Positions 1 to 9,053 of a stretch of DNA of 58,799 bases are shown here, piece by piece. Source of the DNA: an uncultured Alteromonadaceae bacterium (GTDB lineage: Bacteria; Pseudomonadota; Gammaproteobacteria; Pseudomonadales; Halieaceae); the NCBI GenBank assembly GCA_913064725.1, contig CAJYAI010000009.1, positions 1 to 58,799 on the forward strand. Reading direction: 5' to 3'. Each line of letters opens with the position of its first letter. Within the stretch, counting starts at the first letter, position 1. The translations under genes and the position numbers were made by a program. Under the pieces are notes generated by a model. That model was not told the origin of the DNA. It ran no database searches and saw only the letters and a list, made by a program, of their open reading frames with translations.

Positions 1-1307
1 CGTTGCTGTGCTCTCAGTACCGGTTTCATTAGGTATGAAAGGACAGTTTTGCGCCCCGTGAGAATATCGACGTCCACCGTCATGCCAGGAATGATCGGCT
101 GCTCGGGTCCAAAGTCCACATTTCGAGTCCTGACAGTCACCTCGTAGTAGGGCTCGTCCTCACTATCTAACAGCGTATCAGCACCAATCTGTTCGATAGT
201 GCCCTCCACACCGCCATAGACAACAAAATCGTAGGCCGTGAACTTGACGTTTGCCTCCTGACCCGGGGCTAGGAAGGCAATATCTTTGGGTTTTATTTTC
301 ACCTCGAGCAACAACGTATCGTTTGCCGGAACAAGCTCAACCATATCTCGTCCGGGCAGCACAACGCCGCCCACGGTGTTGTAGTGCAGCTGCTTAATGG
401 TCCCCGCTAAGGGGGCAGTGACCTCTGTGTCACTGACGCGATCGCTGAGGCCGGCGCCAGCCTGTGACAAGGCCGCTATTCGATTGTATGTCTCAGCCAA
501 CTTTTCTCGGGTCTCGTTAAGAAACTCGAGCCGCACCGTTTCAATGTTACTGCTCGCCTCCTGCACCGACGCTTCAACCCGTCTGATACCCGCTCGCACC
601 TGCTGTAGCTCGCCCGTCGCTCTGTTAACTTCACGTTCCAGACGAAGTATCTCAACTTGAGAGGCGGCCCCTGATGCGACTAGAGGTCTCGTGACATCAA
701 GCTCATCTCTTGCCAGGGAGGCTTCAGTAACTAACTGATCCCGTTTAGCCTGCAGTTCAAGCAGCTCTTCCTCCCGCTGTCGTTTTTGCCGACGCGCAAT
801 TAATTCCTGTGTCTCGAGCTGAGTCCGACTGGTTTGAAACAGTTTTAGCTCCTCAGACACGACCTGTGGCGCTAATGCGCGCATGACAGAATCGGGCTCA
901 AAATCGCGCCGAGAGACCAAGGCGTCTAAACGCAAAGCCCGTATCTCAAGCCCCTGCCGCTCAGCCTGATTTTCACCCAGCGAGGCCTCTGAACGGGTTC
1001 GATCCAACCGCACAAGCACCTGTCCACGCTCGACGATATCACCCTCAGTTACCAGTATCTCCTGAACGATACCGCCGTCTTGAGAGCCGATCACCTGCAC
1101 CTGACTAGAGGGAATGACTTTGCCAATACCGCGCGTAACCGTATCTATACTGGCGAGGGCACTCCAGAGTAAAAGGCAGATGAGCACAGCGAATACGGCG
1201 TAGACAAGACGCCGCGCATGAGTCGGCTCTTGCTCGATAATCGCCTCATCAGATAACTCACTCCAATCGCGCCTAACTGCGTCGCTTGCTGATTGCGCCT
1301 CAGACAT
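1..1307 (-). CDS. HlyD/LapC-family type I secretion membrane-fusion protein (partial)
   Basis: Periplasmic adaptor linking the inner-membrane ABC transporter to a TolC-type outer-membrane channel. I read it directly from the minus strand. The ATG at 1307 overlaps the stop of the upstream ABC transporter by 8 bp, so the two are translationally coupled. The protein begins MSEAQSASDAVRRDW, has one membrane segment at about residues 34-53, then the biotinyl-lipoyl-like half (GSQDGGIVQEI...EGDIVERGQVLVRLD). A long, charged Glu/Gln/Arg-rich coiled coil follows, then the family's C-terminal signature (GMTVDVDILTGRKTVLSYL, then MKPVL). Only the last few residues and the stop lie beyond position 1. 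The secreted substrate and the outer-membrane partner are not in the window. The ABC partner is of the LapB/RtxB type, so a large RTX adhesin is a plausible cargo (inference). Confidence 0.93.
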   Translation of the reverse strand, partial: MSEAQSASDAVRRDWSELSDEAIIEQEPTHARRLVYAVFAVLICLLLWSALASIDTVTRGIGKVIPSSQVQVIGSQDGGIVQEILVTEGDIVERGQVLVRLDRTRSEASLGENQAERQGLEIRALRLDALVSRRDFEPDSVMRALAPQVVSEELKLFQTSRTQLETQELIARRQKRQREEELLELQAKRDQLVTEASLARDELDVTRPLVASGAASQVEILRLEREVNRATGELQQVRAGIRRVEASVQEASSNIETVRLEFLNETREKLAETYNRIAALSQAGAGLSDRVSDTEVTAPLAGTIKQLHYNTVGGVVLPGRDMVELVPANDTLLLEVKIKPKDIAFLAPGQEANVKFTAYDFVVYGGVEGTIEQIGADTLLDSEDEPYYEVTVRTRNVDFGPEQPIIPGMTVDVDILTGRKTVLSYLMKPVLRAQQ

Positions 1308-3459
1308 CTGCTCTCCCGATTTTCCCGTCTCTCAGGGCAGCGACGACCGCATCTCTCTGCCCATCCGCCACGATCTTGCCGGCGTCCACAACCAGAATGC
1401 GGTCGGCCAGCGACAGCAAGGCATTTCTATGGGTGACGACAATCAGAGTCCTACCCGTCATAAAGCTCTTCAGATTTTCAATAATAAGACGTTCGGTACT
1501 CTGGTCCGTGCCGCCCGTGGGCTCATCCATAATCAGTATCGTTGGCTCAGTAACGAGTGCGCGCGCGACCGATATACACTTGCGCTGCCCACCTGATACA
1601 GAGTCACCACGCTCTGATATCGGCATATCAAAGCCGAGAGGATGGCGATTTACCCAGTCGGCGATACCTGCCCGCTCTACAGCCCGTATCAGTTGAGCAT
1701 CGGTTATGCCCGGTCTTGCCAGCGCGATATTCTCTCGCAATGTCCCTGTAAATAGCGTCACATCCTGAGGTACATAGCCTACCGATCCTCGGTACTCACG
1801 GGGATCAAGCTGACGTATATCCACACCATCAATGCGAATCTCGCCCCCAGTTGCTTGGAATAATCCCAGTGCTAGCTTTGCAATAGTTGACTTGCCTGAC
1901 CCAACGCGACCAAGGACCGCTATGTGCTCACCCGCTGCCAGCTTGAACGATACCTGGGTTAACGAGTCAGAGTCCGCGTGAGGGTATTTGAAACTCACGT
2001 TTTTAAAGTCATAGGAGCCGGCAAACGAATCGCGGGAAATGAACGCCTTCTCTTCTTGGTATTCACTGGGCGTTGCAAATAAGGCATTTAATGATTTCAT
2101 CGCCACCTGCGCATTCTGAAACTGTGTCAGAAGCGACCCGAGCTTTGCAAAGGGACCGACGGCCCGGGTCGATAGCATCATGCTGGCGATTAACCCACCC
2201 ATACTCAGCTGGCCGGCGGCAATCAGATACACGCCGACCACGATCACTGCAAGCTGGACAATACGCTGTATCGTCGAACTACTCTGCGACAGCTGGAGAT
2301 TGAGATTGCGCGCAAGAAGATTGTGACTGGCCAGAAACCGAGTTGCCTCCTCCCACTGCCGCTGCATCACGGACTCTGCACCCATGGCCTTCAGGGTCTC
2401 TAATCCCGATAATGTTTCGATCAAGGTCGAATTCCGTTGTGCACCTGCGGCGTAGCTCGTTTCAGTAAGCCTCTCCAAGCGCGGTCTGACGACCATGGTA
2501 ATCGCCAGAAGTAGCACTATTCCGGCAATGATTGGCAACATCATCAATGGCGAAATCCAGGCAATGACAGCAATAAAAACCAACGCGAATGGGATATCGA
2601 TTAGCCCAGTGAGTGTCGCCGACGTAGTGAAGTCTCTCAGAAACTCAAAGGAGCGAAGATTGGCGGCATAAGCGCCAACCGACAGCGGTTTGTGCTCTAA
2701 ACGCATGCCTAATGTTTTCTCGAGAATGCCAGCTGACAGAGTGATATCGATTCTGCGCGCTGCGTAATCTAAGAAATAGCCGCGGGCGATTTGCAAACCC
2801 AAATCGGCCAACAGCGCGATCAGCACACCGACTGTTAGCATCCATAACGTTTCGAAAGCCGCGTTTGGAACGACCCGATCGTAAACATTCATTGTAAAAA
2901 TAGGCATCGCCAGCGCGAGCATATTGACAAAAAAAGAAGCGAGCAGAACGTCTCGATAGATTCCTTTGTGCTCAGCCATAGCCGACCAAAACCAATGGTC
3001 TTTATGCACGCCAAGTGCACCCAATGGTGATTTGCTCAATTTAAATCTAGGTCTGGCCAACAGAACAGTTCCGGTGGCCATGAGCGCGAGATCTTCTAGG
3101 GTGCTCGTGACTGGTTCATCACCCGCGTCTGGACGATATAAGTGTATCGTTCCATCCTCATTGACCGCCTCGAGAACGGCGCATTGATTATCCTCGAGGA
3201 GAATAAGGGCGGGCAGTGCCGCACGAGGAATGGTCGCGACATCGAGCGCCTGCAGTCTCGCTCTGAGCCCAGCGCGTCGAGCCGCCCGAACCAACAAGGC
3301 CGGGGTGAACTCGTCAAGCGTCGTTGGTAAACCGGTTGTTAATGAATGCGGCGTTGCGGGCACCCTGTGGTGAAGCGCAATGCGCTGCAAGCAGGCGACA
3401 AGCGCCCTTCCGTCAGTCATCGGAACGAGGGCATCACTTGTTTTGGTGCCAATTTCCAA
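1300..3459 (-). CDS. Type I secretion ABC transporter with C39-like domain (LapB/RtxB type)
   Basis: Inner-membrane ATPase/permease of a type I secretion system. At 719 aa it has the family layout: an N-terminal C39 peptidase-like domain (about residues 15-135), a six-helix transmembrane domain (about 160-440) and an ABC domain (about 480-719). The ABC domain shows Walker A GRVGSGKST, Q-loop YVPQD, signature SGGQRK, Walker B ILIMDEPT and the H-loop VVTHR. In the C39-like domain the stretch RALVACLQRIA has Ala where an active protease has its catalytic Cys. It is therefore probably a non-cleaving C39-like domain that binds the substrate, as in HlyB/LapB systems (inference from alignment by eye). 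The start is TTG with a G-rich Shine-Dalgarno just upstream; the ATG at residue 14 is an alternative. The HlyD partner follows with overlap. Confidence 0.93.
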   Translation of the reverse strand: MEIGTKTSDALVPMTDGRALVACLQRIALHHRVPATPHSLTTGLPTTLDEFTPALLVRAARRAGLRARLQALDVATIPRAALPALILLEDNQCAVLEAVNEDGTIHLYRPDAGDEPVTSTLEDLALMATGTVLLARPRFKLSKSPLGALGVHKDHWFWSAMAEHKGIYRDVLLASFFVNMLALAMPIFTMNVYDRVVPNAAFETLWMLTVGVLIALLADLGLQIARGYFLDYAARRIDITLSAGILEKTLGMRLEHKPLSVGAYAANLRSFEFLRDFTTSATLTGLIDIPFALVFIAVIAWISPLMMLPIIAGIVLLLAITMVVRPRLERLTETSYAAGAQRNSTLIETLSGLETLKAMGAESVMQRQWEEATRFLASHNLLARNLNLQLSQSSSTIQRIVQLAVIVVGVYLIAAGQLSMGGLIASMMLSTRAVGPFAKLGSLLTQFQNAQVAMKSLNALFATPSEYQEEKAFISRDSFAGSYDFKNVSFKYPHADSDSLTQVSFKLAAGEHIAVLGRVGSGKSTIAKLALGLFQATGGEIRIDGVDIRQLDPREYRGSVGYVPQDVTLFTGTLRENIALARPGITDAQLIRAVERAGIADWVNRHPLGFDMPISERGDSVSGGQRKCISVARALVTEPTILIMDEPTGGTDQSTERLIIENLKSFMTGRTLIVVTHRNALLSLADRILVVDAGKIVADGQRDAVVAALRDGKIGRADV

Positions 3460-3946
3460 CCTTCCCCCTTGTCGTACAGCTCAGCATCGGCCTACCACTC
3501 TGCCTTACTACTGCCTCGCATAGCCTGTCACTAACACTTGCTGCATGTAATGGGCGCTGAGTTCAGCCGACTCCTATCAGCCGACTCCTATCAGCCGACC
3601 CCTATCAGCCGACTCCTAACAGTCAGGTGTCGTGCGACCCGTTAGAATGACTAAAACCCCCAAAACGTGTCTGTGACTTTCTCCACATATTACGCCCAAA
3701 ATCGCGCAAACTGTGATTTCCGTATCACTTTACAGCGGCTGACGGTTGCCTGCAGACCTATTTCACAGATTTATCGGCGGTCATCGCCTCTAAATCCATC
3801 TGCGGACATGGGTTTAGTGCGAGGAAGATTGATGGCCTGAGCCTTAGCCAGGGTTGCATGCGTTTTTTAAATGATCAGGCTGTCGCCCAGCTAGGCGGCG
3901 TACGCCTTGTGCACACGGGCCTAGCGAGTCCTGCTAGAGGGTTTTG
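3460..3946. other. 487-bp intergenic region between secretion operon and heme A synthase
   Basis: No convincing gene is seen on either strand. The region lies upstream of the minus-strand secretion operon and downstream of the minus-strand heme A synthase gene, so it should hold the secretion operon's promoter. I could not pick a confident -35/-10 pair. It contains the four-copy 14-bp tandem repeat listed separately. The remainder (3620-3946) shows no recognisable RNA fold or ORF with a ribosome binding site. Confidence 0.6.
3564..3619. repeat. 14-bp tandem repeat, four copies
   Basis: The unit cagccgactcctat occurs at 3564-3577 and 3578-3591 (identical), 3592-3605 (one substitution) and 3606-3619 (one substitution, at the final base). 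A partial similarity (cagtcagg) follows. The repeat is in the upstream region of the type I secretion operon, not in a gene, and 14 bp is not a codon multiple. Confidence 0.95.
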
Positions 3947-4990
3947 CTATGAGGCGCCGAGTGGGTTTCTGCGCTCTGTGCGGTAGCAATGAACCCACAA
4001 AAGCACCGTCGTCAACAGAATGACTGCACCGCTTTGATGGGCTGCGGCAATAGTGACATTGACGTAGGAAAGAACGGTACTAATTCCCAGCAAGATCTGC
4101 CCTCCGACGGCTGCTAGCATGAGTCCACTGGCCAACCGTAGTCGTCTATCAGATGACGTCATCAAGCTTTTTGTCGCCACACCCAGCAGAACCGCACCTG
4201 TCAAATAAGCAAGCATTCGGTGGTTGAAGTGTATGGTTGTGACTTGCTCAAACGCCGATACAAGCCCGTCTCTGTACAATGCCGGCGGTATGAAACTGTC
4301 ACCCATCAACGGCCACGTTGGAAACGACAGTCCGGCATTCGTGCCGGCAACAAAGCCTCCGCTTAAAATCATGACGTAAACGAGCGCAAGCACTGCAAAC
4401 ACAGAGTCACTCACGTCTGTTCTCACCTCTCGGGCGGGCGATAGCAGGCCGATAGTCAGCCAGACGATGTACGCGTAGATGCCAACAGCGAGTCCTAAAT
4501 GGGCAGTGAGCCTGTACTGAGAGACATCGGGGCGATCGACTAGACCACTTTGCACCATGTACCAACCCATCAACCCCTGGCAGCCACCCAGAAATAGCAG
4601 GAGAATCAAATGAGGCTTTAGTGACGAGCGCACCTTTCCCAACCACAAGAACATCATGAGGGGGACGAAAAACAAGATACCAATCAGACGCCCCAGCATT
4701 CGATGCAGATACTCAAACCAAAAGATCTGCTTGAACTCATCGAGCGCCATACCGGTGTTGACCAATTGGTACTCCGGGTACTGCTTATACTGATCGAACA
4801 AACGCACCCAATCATCAGTCGACAGCGGTGGCATGACGCCCATAATTGGCTGCCAATCGACCATCGAGAGGCCCGACTCCGTTAAACGCGTAACGCCGCC
4901 CAACAAAATCATGCCAAATATCGTCACGGCACAGACGATGAGCCAACGCCCAATGAGCGCGTCATCGGCATTCTGAGTTACTGCTGTCAT
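3947..4990 (-). CDS. ctaA: Heme A synthase (COX15/CtaA family)
   Basis: Inner-membrane monooxygenase that oxidises the C8 methyl of heme O to give heme A for aa3-type cytochrome oxidase. The sequence is strongly hydrophobic with about eight membrane helices. It shows the family's heme-ligand histidine contexts: FEYLHRMLGR (helix 2), RLTAHLGLA (helix 4), HFNHRMLAY (helix 6) and AAHQSGAV (helix 8), plus the N-terminal GGVTRLTESGLSM. I start it at the ATG at 4990, preceded by a G-run (GGGGGGCAAC), rather than at an in-frame TTG four codons earlier. It is divergent from uup across a 93-bp gap. No other cytochrome oxidase genes are in the window. Confidence 0.93.
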   Translation of the reverse strand: MTAVTQNADDALIGRWLIVCAVTIFGMILLGGVTRLTESGLSMVDWQPIMGVMPPLSTDDWVRLFDQYKQYPEYQLVNTGMALDEFKQIFWFEYLHRMLGRLIGILFFVPLMMFLWLGKVRSSLKPHLILLLFLGGCQGLMGWYMVQSGLVDRPDVSQYRLTAHLGLAVGIYAYIVWLTIGLLSPAREVRTDVSDSVFAVLALVYVMILSGGFVAGTNAGLSFPTWPLMGDSFIPPALYRDGLVSAFEQVTTIHFNHRMLAYLTGAVLLGVATKSLMTSSDRRLRLASGLMLAAVGGQILLGISTVLSYVNVTIAAAHQSGAVILLTTVLLWVHCYRTERRNPLGAS

Positions 4991-5083
4991 GTTGCCCCCC
5001 AAACCAGTCCCTTAGTTTAACAAAATCAACACCACGATGGACGACTGAAGTACACTCTCGGCCCGATTAAGGAGTGCTCAGGT

Positions 5084-7012
5084 ATGACGCTGCTGCGTTT
5101 GAGTGATGCCGAGTTACATTTCGGCACGCAAGTCTTGCTCGACAACCTCAACCTGACGATCGCGAGAGGCGAGCGGCTAGGCTTATTAGGTCGAAATGGC
5201 GTGGGTAAAACCACCCTGTTTCGAGTACTGACTGGCGAGCAGCAAATCGATGACGGCGAGCGCTGGATCGATCCGACCGTCAAGCTGGCCCGACTCGAGC
5301 AAGAACTGCCAACCGAGAATAATCTGTCTGTTTTTGACTGCGTGGCAGGGGGACTGGGCAACATTGGCGAATTACTCGTCAAGTACGGCGAGCTCGCAAT
5401 GTCCGACAACGAAACTGACCTCACCGAAATGGCTGCGGTACAAGAAGTGTTGGAAGCAAACGACGGTTGGGCACTCCAACATCGTGTCGATGCCACACTG
5501 ACACAGCTAGGGCTGAATGGTCAGCAGCAGTTAAGTGACCTATCAGGGGGTTGGCGCCGACGCGTGGCGCTCGGAAGAGCCTTAGTCTCCGAGCCAGATT
5601 TACTATTGCTTGATGAGCCCACCAACCACCTCGACATCCCCACCATCACCTGGCTTGAGCAGCAACTTAAAGCATTTAACGGTGCGATCGTGCTCATTAC
5701 CCACGACCGACGTTTCTTGCAGGCTATCGCCAACCGCATCGGCGAGCTCGATCGGGGTAAATTGACCGTGTGGGAGGGACATTACCGCGACTTCCTTAAA
5801 CACCGTGCGGAGCAACTGGCCGCAGAAGCGACAGCCAACGCGCTGTTCGACAAGAAACTAGCGCAAGAGGAGGTTTGGATCCGGCAAGGCATTAAAGCCC
5901 GGCGAACACGTAACGAGGGCCGGGTACGCCAACTTGAAGCGATGCGGCAAGAGCGCGCCGAGCGCCGCAACCAGGTCGGAAAGGCCAGCATTGCGGTAGA
6001 CAATGCATCAGTGTCAGGCAAGCTAGTGGCCGAAATCGAAAACGCGGATGTGTGGTTCGACGACAAGCCCGTTATTAAAGGTGTTAACACCATCATTCAA
6101 CGTGGCGATCGCATTGGCATCGTGGGTCGAAACGGCGCCGGCAAAACCACACTCATAAAAATGTTACTTGGCGAGCTTGAACCCACCTCGGGAGGCGTCA
6201 AGACCGGATCAAAACTGCGCGTTGCGTATTCCGATCAGTTGAGAGGACATTTAGACCCCGAGGGCACCCTGATCGACAATATTTGCGGCGGTCAAGAGTT
6301 TATCGAAATAGAGGGTAAGCGCCGCCATGCCATTGGTTACCTGGGTGACTTTCTGTTCACACCCGATCGAGTCCGAGCCCCAACCAAGGTTCTGTCGGGT
6401 GGCGAACGTAACCGCGCCATCCTGGCGAAGCTCTTTACCCAACCGGCCAACCTGCTGGTACTGGATGAGCCCACCAACGATCTAGACATCGAGACACTGG
6501 AGTTACTTGAAGAGGTTCTGCTGAACTTTTCAGGTACGGTCATACTCGTGAGTCACGATCGCGACTTTATGGACCGCGTCGTCACAAGCCTCTTAGTCAT
6601 CGACGAGGAAGGTCATGTCACCGAGCAGGCAGGTAATTTCTCAGACTGGGAATCGAGAGGCGGCTCATTACTCAGTCAGGTCGACGAATCGCGCATCAAA
6701 ACGAAAACCGAGAAGACCGCGGCTACGTCTGGCGAGCGAACACCCAATACCTCGCCTGTCAGTCGGAACGATTTAAGCTATAAAAAGGTAAGTTATAAAA
6801 AGTTAAGTTATAAAGAGCAGCGCGAATTAGACGAGCTACCCGACCTCATAGCCAAACTCGAAACCGAGCAAGCCGCTTTGGAAAACGTTACCGTCGATCC
6901 CCAGTTTTTCGCACAAGACCAAGACCAAGTCCAAGAGACACTCGCGCGGCTGAGTCAAACCAGCGAGGCACTCGATGCGGCGTTAGAGCGACTTATCGAG
7001 CTGGAGGGATAG
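5084..7012 (+). CDS. uup: ABC-F family ATPase Uup
   Basis: Soluble ABC-F ATPase with two nucleotide-binding domains and no membrane segment. Members act on the ribosome; E. coli Uup affects precise transposon excision and translation or recombination quality control. NBD1 has GRNGVGKTT, LSGGWRRRVALGRAL and LLLLDEPTNHLD. NBD2 has GRNGAGKTT, LSGGERNRAILAKL and LVLDEPTNDLD. The arginine-rich interdomain linker (RRTRNEGRVRQLEAMRQERAERR, split here by eye) is typical of Uup, as is the charged coiled-coil C-terminal domain beginning KLSYKEQREL. A clear ribosome binding site (aaggag) precedes the ATG. The linker before the C-terminal domain contains an in-frame triplication (listed separately). Convergent with the next gene, only 2 bp between stops. 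Confidence 0.95.
   Translation: MTLLRLSDAELHFGTQVLLDNLNLTIARGERLGLLGRNGVGKTTLFRVLTGEQQIDDGERWIDPTVKLARLEQELPTENNLSVFDCVAGGLGNIGELLVKYGELAMSDNETDLTEMAAVQEVLEANDGWALQHRVDATLTQLGLNGQQQLSDLSGGWRRRVALGRALVSEPDLLLLDEPTNHLDIPTITWLEQQLKAFNGAIVLITHDRRFLQAIANRIGELDRGKLTVWEGHYRDFLKHRAEQLAAEATANALFDKKLAQEEVWIRQGIKARRTRNEGRVRQLEAMRQERAERRNQVGKASIAVDNASVSGKLVAEIENADVWFDDKPVIKGVNTIIQRGDRIGIVGRNGAGKTTLIKMLLGELEPTSGGVKTGSKLRVAYSDQLRGHLDPEGTLIDNICGGQEFIEIEGKRRHAIGYLGDFLFTPDRVRAPTKVLSGGERNRAILAKLFTQPANLLVLDEPTNDLDIETLELLEEVLLNFSGTVILVSHDRDFMDRVVTSLLVIDEEGHVTEQAGNFSDWESRGGSLLSQVDESRIKTKTEKTAATSGERTPNTSPVSRNDLSYKKVSYKKLSYKEQRELDELPDLIAKLETEQAALENVTVDPQFFAQDQDQVQETLARLSQTSEALDAALERLIELEG
6774..6818 (+). repeat. 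15-bp in-frame tandem repeat in uup
   Basis: Three adjacent copies of a 15-bp unit (taagttataaaaagt and close variants at 6774-6788, 6789-6803, 6804-6818). They encode LSYKK-VSYKK-LSYKE. Uup proteins normally have a single LSYKEQ motif at the entry to the C-terminal DNA/RNA-binding coiled coil, so this looks like a recent in-frame expansion that keeps the reading frame. Confidence 0.9.
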
Positions 7013-7014
7013 CG

Positions 7015-8199
7015 TCATAAGACGCTGGCTACTGCCTCGACCACGATGTCCATATTACGATCATTCAGCGCAGCGACATTGATCCGCGATGAGTCGAGCA
7101 TGTAAATGCCTGGATCTTTCCTCAATCCCTGCGCTTGCTCTACCGATAAGCCCAAAAACGAAAACATGCCTTTTTCACTTGCGATAAACGAAAAATCTTG
7201 ATTCGTTTTTTCTGACAGTTTCGTTGATAACTGGGTTCGCAATGCGATCATCCGACCACAGATTTGCGCGAGTTCGGTTTCCCACGACGCCCGCAGCTCG
7301 GGGTCAGTAAGTACGCGTCCCGCCAACAAAGCACCGTGTGCTGGCGGCATCGAATAAACACGGCGCGCGGCGCCCAGGCCGTGGCTCTGAGTCGCAGCTG
7401 CGGTCTGCATGTCCTTACCAAAAAAAAGTGCCACACCGGTTCGTTCCCTGTACAGACCAAGATTTTTTGAGCACGACGCTGCCACAATAAGTTCGCCCAA
7501 ACGGCTCGCGAGTAACCGCAGTCCCTGTACGTCCTCAGTGAGTCCCGATCCCATTCCTTGATAGGCAAGATCAACCAGCACAGTGAAACCCTGCTCTAAG
7601 GCCATGTCGGCAATCACGGACCACTGATCAAGAGTGAGGTCCGCACCCGACGGATTGTGGCAACAGCCATGCAACAGAACAATATCGCCTGCCACAGCCG
7701 CCTTTAAGTCTGACGCCATGCGATCAAAATCGACCCCGTGCGATAGTGGGTTGTAATAGCTATAAGTCGCAAATTTAAGTCCAACTGAGCCCATGAGTGG
7801 GATGTGTACAGGCCATGTGGGATCACTGATCCAAACAGTGGCACTGGGCGACGCGGCAGCCAATACCTCAGATGCAATTCGAAGGGCGCCACACCCGCCC
7901 GGTGTTTGAACCGCCGTAATGTGCGAGCCGTTCCCCGCCAACTCATCGCCAAAAACCAACGATGTCATACCCGACAGATATGCTGCGTCGCCTGCGGCAG
8001 GCAGATACGCCTTGGTTTGCTCATCGGATACGAGCTGAATTTGCGCTTGCTTTACCGCGTTGAACACCGGGCAAACACCCGACTCATCCATGTACACCCC
8101 GACCGTCAGATCGATCTTATTTGGGTTGGTGTCGGCACGACATGCCGCTGCGAGTCCCAAAATGGGATCCGGCGGTAATACAGATAATTGCTCTAGCAT
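7015..8199 (-). CDS. Aspartate/aromatic aminotransferase (class I, PLP)
   Basis: PLP-dependent transaminase of the AspC/TyrB family (394 aa, usual length). It transfers amino groups between aspartate or aromatic amino acids and 2-oxoglutarate. Visible signatures are LTVGVYMDESG near the N-terminus, QTPGGCGALRIA, HGCCHNPSGADLT (PLP-contacting Asn), VDLAYQGMGSG (Tyr) and the Schiff-base lysine in SCSKNLGLYRERTG. AspC and TyrB cannot be told apart safely by eye, so I leave the symbol empty. It is divergent from cmoA (gap about 110 bp) and convergent with uup with almost no space between stops and no visible terminator. Confidence 0.93.
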   Translation of the reverse strand: MLEQLSVLPPDPILGLAAACRADTNPNKIDLTVGVYMDESGVCPVFNAVKQAQIQLVSDEQTKAYLPAAGDAAYLSGMTSLVFGDELAGNGSHITAVQTPGGCGALRIASEVLAAASPSATVWISDPTWPVHIPLMGSVGLKFATYSYYNPLSHGVDFDRMASDLKAAVAGDIVLLHGCCHNPSGADLTLDQWSVIADMALEQGFTVLVDLAYQGMGSGLTEDVQGLRLLASRLGELIVAASCSKNLGLYRERTGVALFFGKDMQTAAATQSHGLGAARRVYSMPPAHGALLAGRVLTDPELRASWETELAQICGRMIALRTQLSTKLSEKTNQDFSFIASEKGMFSFLGLSVEQAQGLRKDPGIYMLDSSRINVAALNDRNMDIVVEAVASVL

Positions 8200-8310
8200 C
8201 GCAGGCTCTTCGGGTAAAAAAACGAACGGCGAGTATAAGGTAAGGGTAGACGACCTTAAATGCCTGATATTATGACCACCTACACTTTTTTGTCGGCTAA
8301 GCCCTCCATC

Positions 8311-9048
8311 ATGACTAACAAGGCACCAACCTCAAAACGCGACCAACTGTTCGCCGAGTTACTCACTGAGCCCTCGCAGTTCAGCTTCAACGAGTCAGTT
8401 GTTGATGTATTTCCTGACATGATCCAAAGGTCGGTTCCGGGATACCCAACTGTGGTTCGTATGAGTGGTGTTTTATCAGAGCAATACGCCAAGCCGAATA
8501 CCTGTGTGTATGACCTCGGATGCTCCTTGGGGGAGTCTATTCGGGCAGCCGAAATTGCCCTCAACGATAGGGACTGCCAGTTAGTGGGAATCGATAACTC
8601 CGCCGCAATGATTAACCGAGCGCGCGAAACGCTGGGTTCAACCTCAAAGATTAATTGGGTTCTGGGCGATGTCACTGCAATGGACTACGCGCAGAGCAGT
8701 GTCGTCATCATGAATTTCACGCTTCAATTCATTCCCATCGAGCGGCGTTTGGCATTGTTGACAAAGATACGTAACGCCATGATCCCGGGTGGGCTACTGA
8801 TACTGTCCGAGAAATTAACCATGCCCGATCCGGAAATGGACGCGCTGATGATCAACTTACATCACGATTTCAAGCGATCACAGGGCTACAGCGATATGGA
8901 AATTGCCCAGAAGCGTGACGCTATCGATAACGTTTTGATTCCCGAAACAGCGGCGACCCATCTCGATCGGCTGGCTAGCGCAGGATTTTCGCGCACTAGT
9001 GTTTGGTTTCAATGCCTCAACTTTGCCTCTTTCATCGCGGTAGCCTGA
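8311..9048 (+). CDS. cmoA: Carboxy-S-adenosyl-L-methionine synthase CmoA
   Basis: Converts SAM plus prephenate to carboxy-SAM, the donor used by CmoB to make cmo5U at tRNA position 34. The sequence has the CmoA hallmarks: FPDMIQRSVPGYPTVV, the SAM motif VYDLGCSLGES, VGIDNSAAMI, VIMNFTLQFI, the LSEKL segment and HHDFKRSQGYSDMEIAQKR, ending with WFQCLNF. I chose the ATG at 8311 because the protein from there (245 aa) matches the family length and aligns from the start. In-frame ATGs at 8260 and 8272 are possible, and no start has a strong Shine-Dalgarno. cmoB follows 5 bp later, forming an operon. Confidence 0.93.
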   Translation: MTNKAPTSKRDQLFAELLTEPSQFSFNESVVDVFPDMIQRSVPGYPTVVRMSGVLSEQYAKPNTCVYDLGCSLGESIRAAEIALNDRDCQLVGIDNSAAMINRARETLGSTSKINWVLGDVTAMDYAQSSVVIMNFTLQFIPIERRLALLTKIRNAMIPGGLLILSEKLTMPDPEMDALMINLHHDFKRSQGYSDMEIAQKRDAIDNVLIPETAATHLDRLASAGFSRTSVWFQCLNFASFIAVA

Positions 9049-9053
9049 ACCTC

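Noticed and set aside
1286-1696. Plus-strand ORFs across the type I secretion genes
   Set aside because: They shadow the ABC transporter frame, which has all catalytic motifs; no family resemblance in the shadow frames.
8260-8310. N-terminal extension of cmoA (MPDIMTTYTFLSAKPS)
   Set aside because: Not seen in the family; 17 extra residues with no strong ribosome binding site. The later ATG fits better, though not proven.
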